Assembly (NCBI GenBank): GCA_035528575.1
Contig: DATKYK010000020.1
Span: 1 to 64,000 of the forward strand
Length of the DNA stretch: 64,000 nt
Direction of reading: 5' to 3'
From: Dehalococcoidia bacterium
Lineage (GTDB): Bacteria > Chloroflexota > Dehalococcoidia > E44-bin15
In this document: in pieces, positions 62,802-64,000 of the stretch
Numbering within the stretch: the stretch's first letter is position 1
Layout: each line of letters begins with the position of its first letter
Position numbers and translations under genes: made by a program
The notes under the pieces: generated by a model
Database searches by the model: none
Told to the model about the DNA's origin: nothing
Seen by the model: the letters and a program-made list of their open reading frames with translations, nothing else

Positions 62802-62942
62802 ATGCAAGCATATTGTATGAAGTGCCGAAAAAAGGTGGATATCAAGGACCCGAAGTCAATCACGATGAAGAATGGCCGACCGGCCACTCAGGGCGTGTGC
62901 CCGAAATGCAACACCAAAGTATTTAGAATAGGGAAGAGTTAA
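62802..62942 (+). CDS. DUF5679-like small zinc-ribbon protein
   Basis: 46 residues: MQAYCMKCRKKVDIKDPKSI, then a basic NGRPATQG turn and CPKC with KVFRIGKS at the end. The pattern matches the DUF5679 family of small proteins frequent in Chloroflexota. Two CxxC pairs indicate one zinc. Probably nucleic-acid related; function unproven. It has its own promoter. Confidence 0.85.
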   Translation: MQAYCMKCRKKVDIKDPKSITMKNGRPATQGVCPKCNTKVFRIGKS

Positions 62943-63122
62943 AGCTGGTATTTGAGTATCTATAGTATGTAAGAAGTATGTAAGAGGCTGCGGCTGCCCG
63001 CTTTGATGATATGGTGAATCCAAGCCGTGAAAGGGGCGTTTGATAGTGCCCGCAAGTTGGCTTATAGTGCGAGTAGCCACCGTTATGTTACCAGAGAAAG
63101 AAAAACCGAAAAAGGGAAGACA

Positions 63123-63212
63123 ATGAGCATCAGTAAGATAAGGGGATGCCTCTACAAGACAGCCCAGCTCCTGGGTGATGACTTTTGTAAGGGGGTCATA
63201 TGGGATTCTTAG
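63123..63212 (+). pseudogene. Truncated small protein ahead of the HNH gene
   Basis: AAAGGGAAGACA precedes an ATG at 63123; the frame reads MSISKIRGCLYKTAQLLGDD then FCKGVIWDS-stop. The first part resembles the start of a small basic protein type common in this lineage; the second part is read from the HNH gene leader and its first codons in another frame. The gene lost its 3' end where the HNH gene begins. Confidence 0.4.
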
Positions 63213-63694
63213 ATGCTTATGATAATAGAAAAAGAACATTAGGAATTCGGGACAAGCAGATTCTATATAGGAATGCCAATGGAATCTGCGACAACCCTAA
63301 ATGTGGTAGAAAGATTGATTTTGATGAGATGGAGGTAGGGCATAAGACGGCATTTTCAAAAGGAGGAAATATCACTCTCAAAACCGCGAAATGTCTCTGC
63401 CATCGATGTAACAAACTCCAGGGTACTGACAGTTGGGATACTTTCTTAAAGAAACAGCGAGTTATCGTTACAAACCCTAAAGCAGAAATGAAGGCCTCTT
63501 TGGCCAAATTAAAACTTGGCGAACTGAAACAACTTGCTAAGAAGCATGATGTCTCGGTCAAGGGAAAGATTGTTGAGTATTGGTTTCACGACGAGCACAA
63601 AGCTCCAACTAAGGCAGAGTATATTAACAAACTTTCAATTATTGTTACTGAAAAAGAGATAAAAACACTTTTAAAGGATAAACGGGAAACCTGA
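63200..63694 (+). CDS. HNH endonuclease with SAP-like C-terminal region
   Basis: 164 residues; AGGGGGT precedes the ATG. HNH core: CDNPKCGRKIDFDEMEVGHK, then AFSKGGN and LCHRCN, with the zinc-binding CxxxxC / CxxC and the catalytic His in EVGHK. A SAP-like helix pair follows (LAKLKLGELKQLAKKHDVS), usually DNA-binding. Likely a homing-type or defence nuclease belonging to the mobile region. Confidence 0.82.
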   Translation: MGFLDAYDNRKRTLGIRDKQILYRNANGICDNPKCGRKIDFDEMEVGHKTAFSKGGNITLKTAKCLCHRCNKLQGTDSWDTFLKKQRVIVTNPKAEMKASLAKLKLGELKQLAKKHDVSVKGKIVEYWFHDEHKAPTKAEYINKLSIIVTEKEIKTLLKDKRET

Positions 63695-64000
63695 CTTTCG
63701 GCACCCCTAAATAGGCTTCGCTTTGACTTCGTATCCTAGAGCGTCTCTTATTGTAAAGTAACGCTTTCATGATAGCTCCACGCTCACGGGGAAGCTACCA
63801 AACGCATCAGTAAGGCAAAAGAGCATCTGTGGACTCTCTTATTGTGAGCCAATGACGGGTGTGTAGTTCAAAATGCCATAAGATATGTCGCAGCCCATTG
63901 CGTTTGTTCAGCCTTTCTCATTTCCTGCTTCCTGCCCTTTTTGGATGCGATGATAATCCTGCGGGGGATAGCCTGTAAATAATTGCTACTGTGTGCTAAA
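63695..64000. other. Right-end non-coding DNA
   Basis: No gene, repeat or RNA was recognised in the last 300 bp. If the hotspot model is right, more cargo and then an intact uvrB should follow outside the window. Confidence 0.35.

Overview
The window looks like chromosomal DNA of a Chloroflexota bacterium, most likely class Dehalococcoidia or a close relative. This is inference from gene content and style: an orphan 23S rRNA gene, many small cysteine-rich proteins (two desulforedoxin-like, a DUF5679-like and a YHS protein), stacked cytosolic PAS histidine kinases, a B12-enzyme activation domain protein, and the housekeeping order yebC-ruvC-ruvA. No marker gene was compared with a database.

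Layout. 0-2.3 kb: an ABC-2 exporter whose ATPase carries an N-terminal zinc finger. 3.1-10.1 kb: AT-richer DNA with a rubredoxin-TPP enzyme fusion, thiol peroxidase, a YyaL/DUF255 protein and a CoA-transferase, interrupted by a gene graveyard (cytochrome b5-like, ferritin-like and NifU-like remnants) and one copy of a 102-bp repeat also present near the left end. 10.2-13.2 kb: a decayed island at the 3' end of an initiator tRNA gene. It is bounded by a 36-bp copy of the tRNA end, carries the C-terminal stump of a tyrosine recombinase, and holds small metal- and membrane-related genes. 13.2-16.2 kb: 23S rRNA without adjacent 16S or 5S. 16.6-21.6 kb: glnA, prmC, prfA, hisS. 21.7-25.4 kb: a secreted DUF2341/LamG protein operon behind a structured leader with a terminator hairpin.

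26.1-38.2 kb is a signalling region with no membrane-spanning sensor: two near-identical response regulators with zinc-ribbon tails, three PAS histidine kinases, Rcp1-type receivers and an orphan PilT ATPase. Two copies of an ancestral kinase-receiver-receiver operon have decayed in complementary ways, and related intergenic repeats in opposite orientations flank the block. 38.3-42.8 kb: relA/spoT, rpsT, lexA with a perfect self-operator, and an alcohol dehydrogenase. 43-48 kb: a membrane methyltransferase, amidase, GH1 glycosidase, an HNH fragment and an LsrF-like aldolase/thiolase. 48-49 kb: desulforedoxin-like genes and signal peptidase.

49.4-55.9 kb is a recombination/repair operon: yebC, ruvC, ruvA, a methyltransferase, a radical SAM protein, an Endonuc_Holl-type nuclease and a TPR protein. 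Beyond it lies the most unusual architecture seen here. The last ~25-30 bp of the nuclease gene recur twice more, each time directly after a truncated uvrB 5' end, with different cargo between the copies: first the TPR gene, then a secreted protein gene. The third cargo appears to be the mobile-looking DNA that fills the rest of the window (transposase fragment, tyrosine recombinase, AAA-type ATPase, zinc-finger proteins, three unknown genes between short repeats, a DUF5679-like protein, HNH nuclease). This suggests a repeatedly used insertion or duplication hotspot at a nuclease/uvrB junction, and predicts an intact uvrB to the right of the window.
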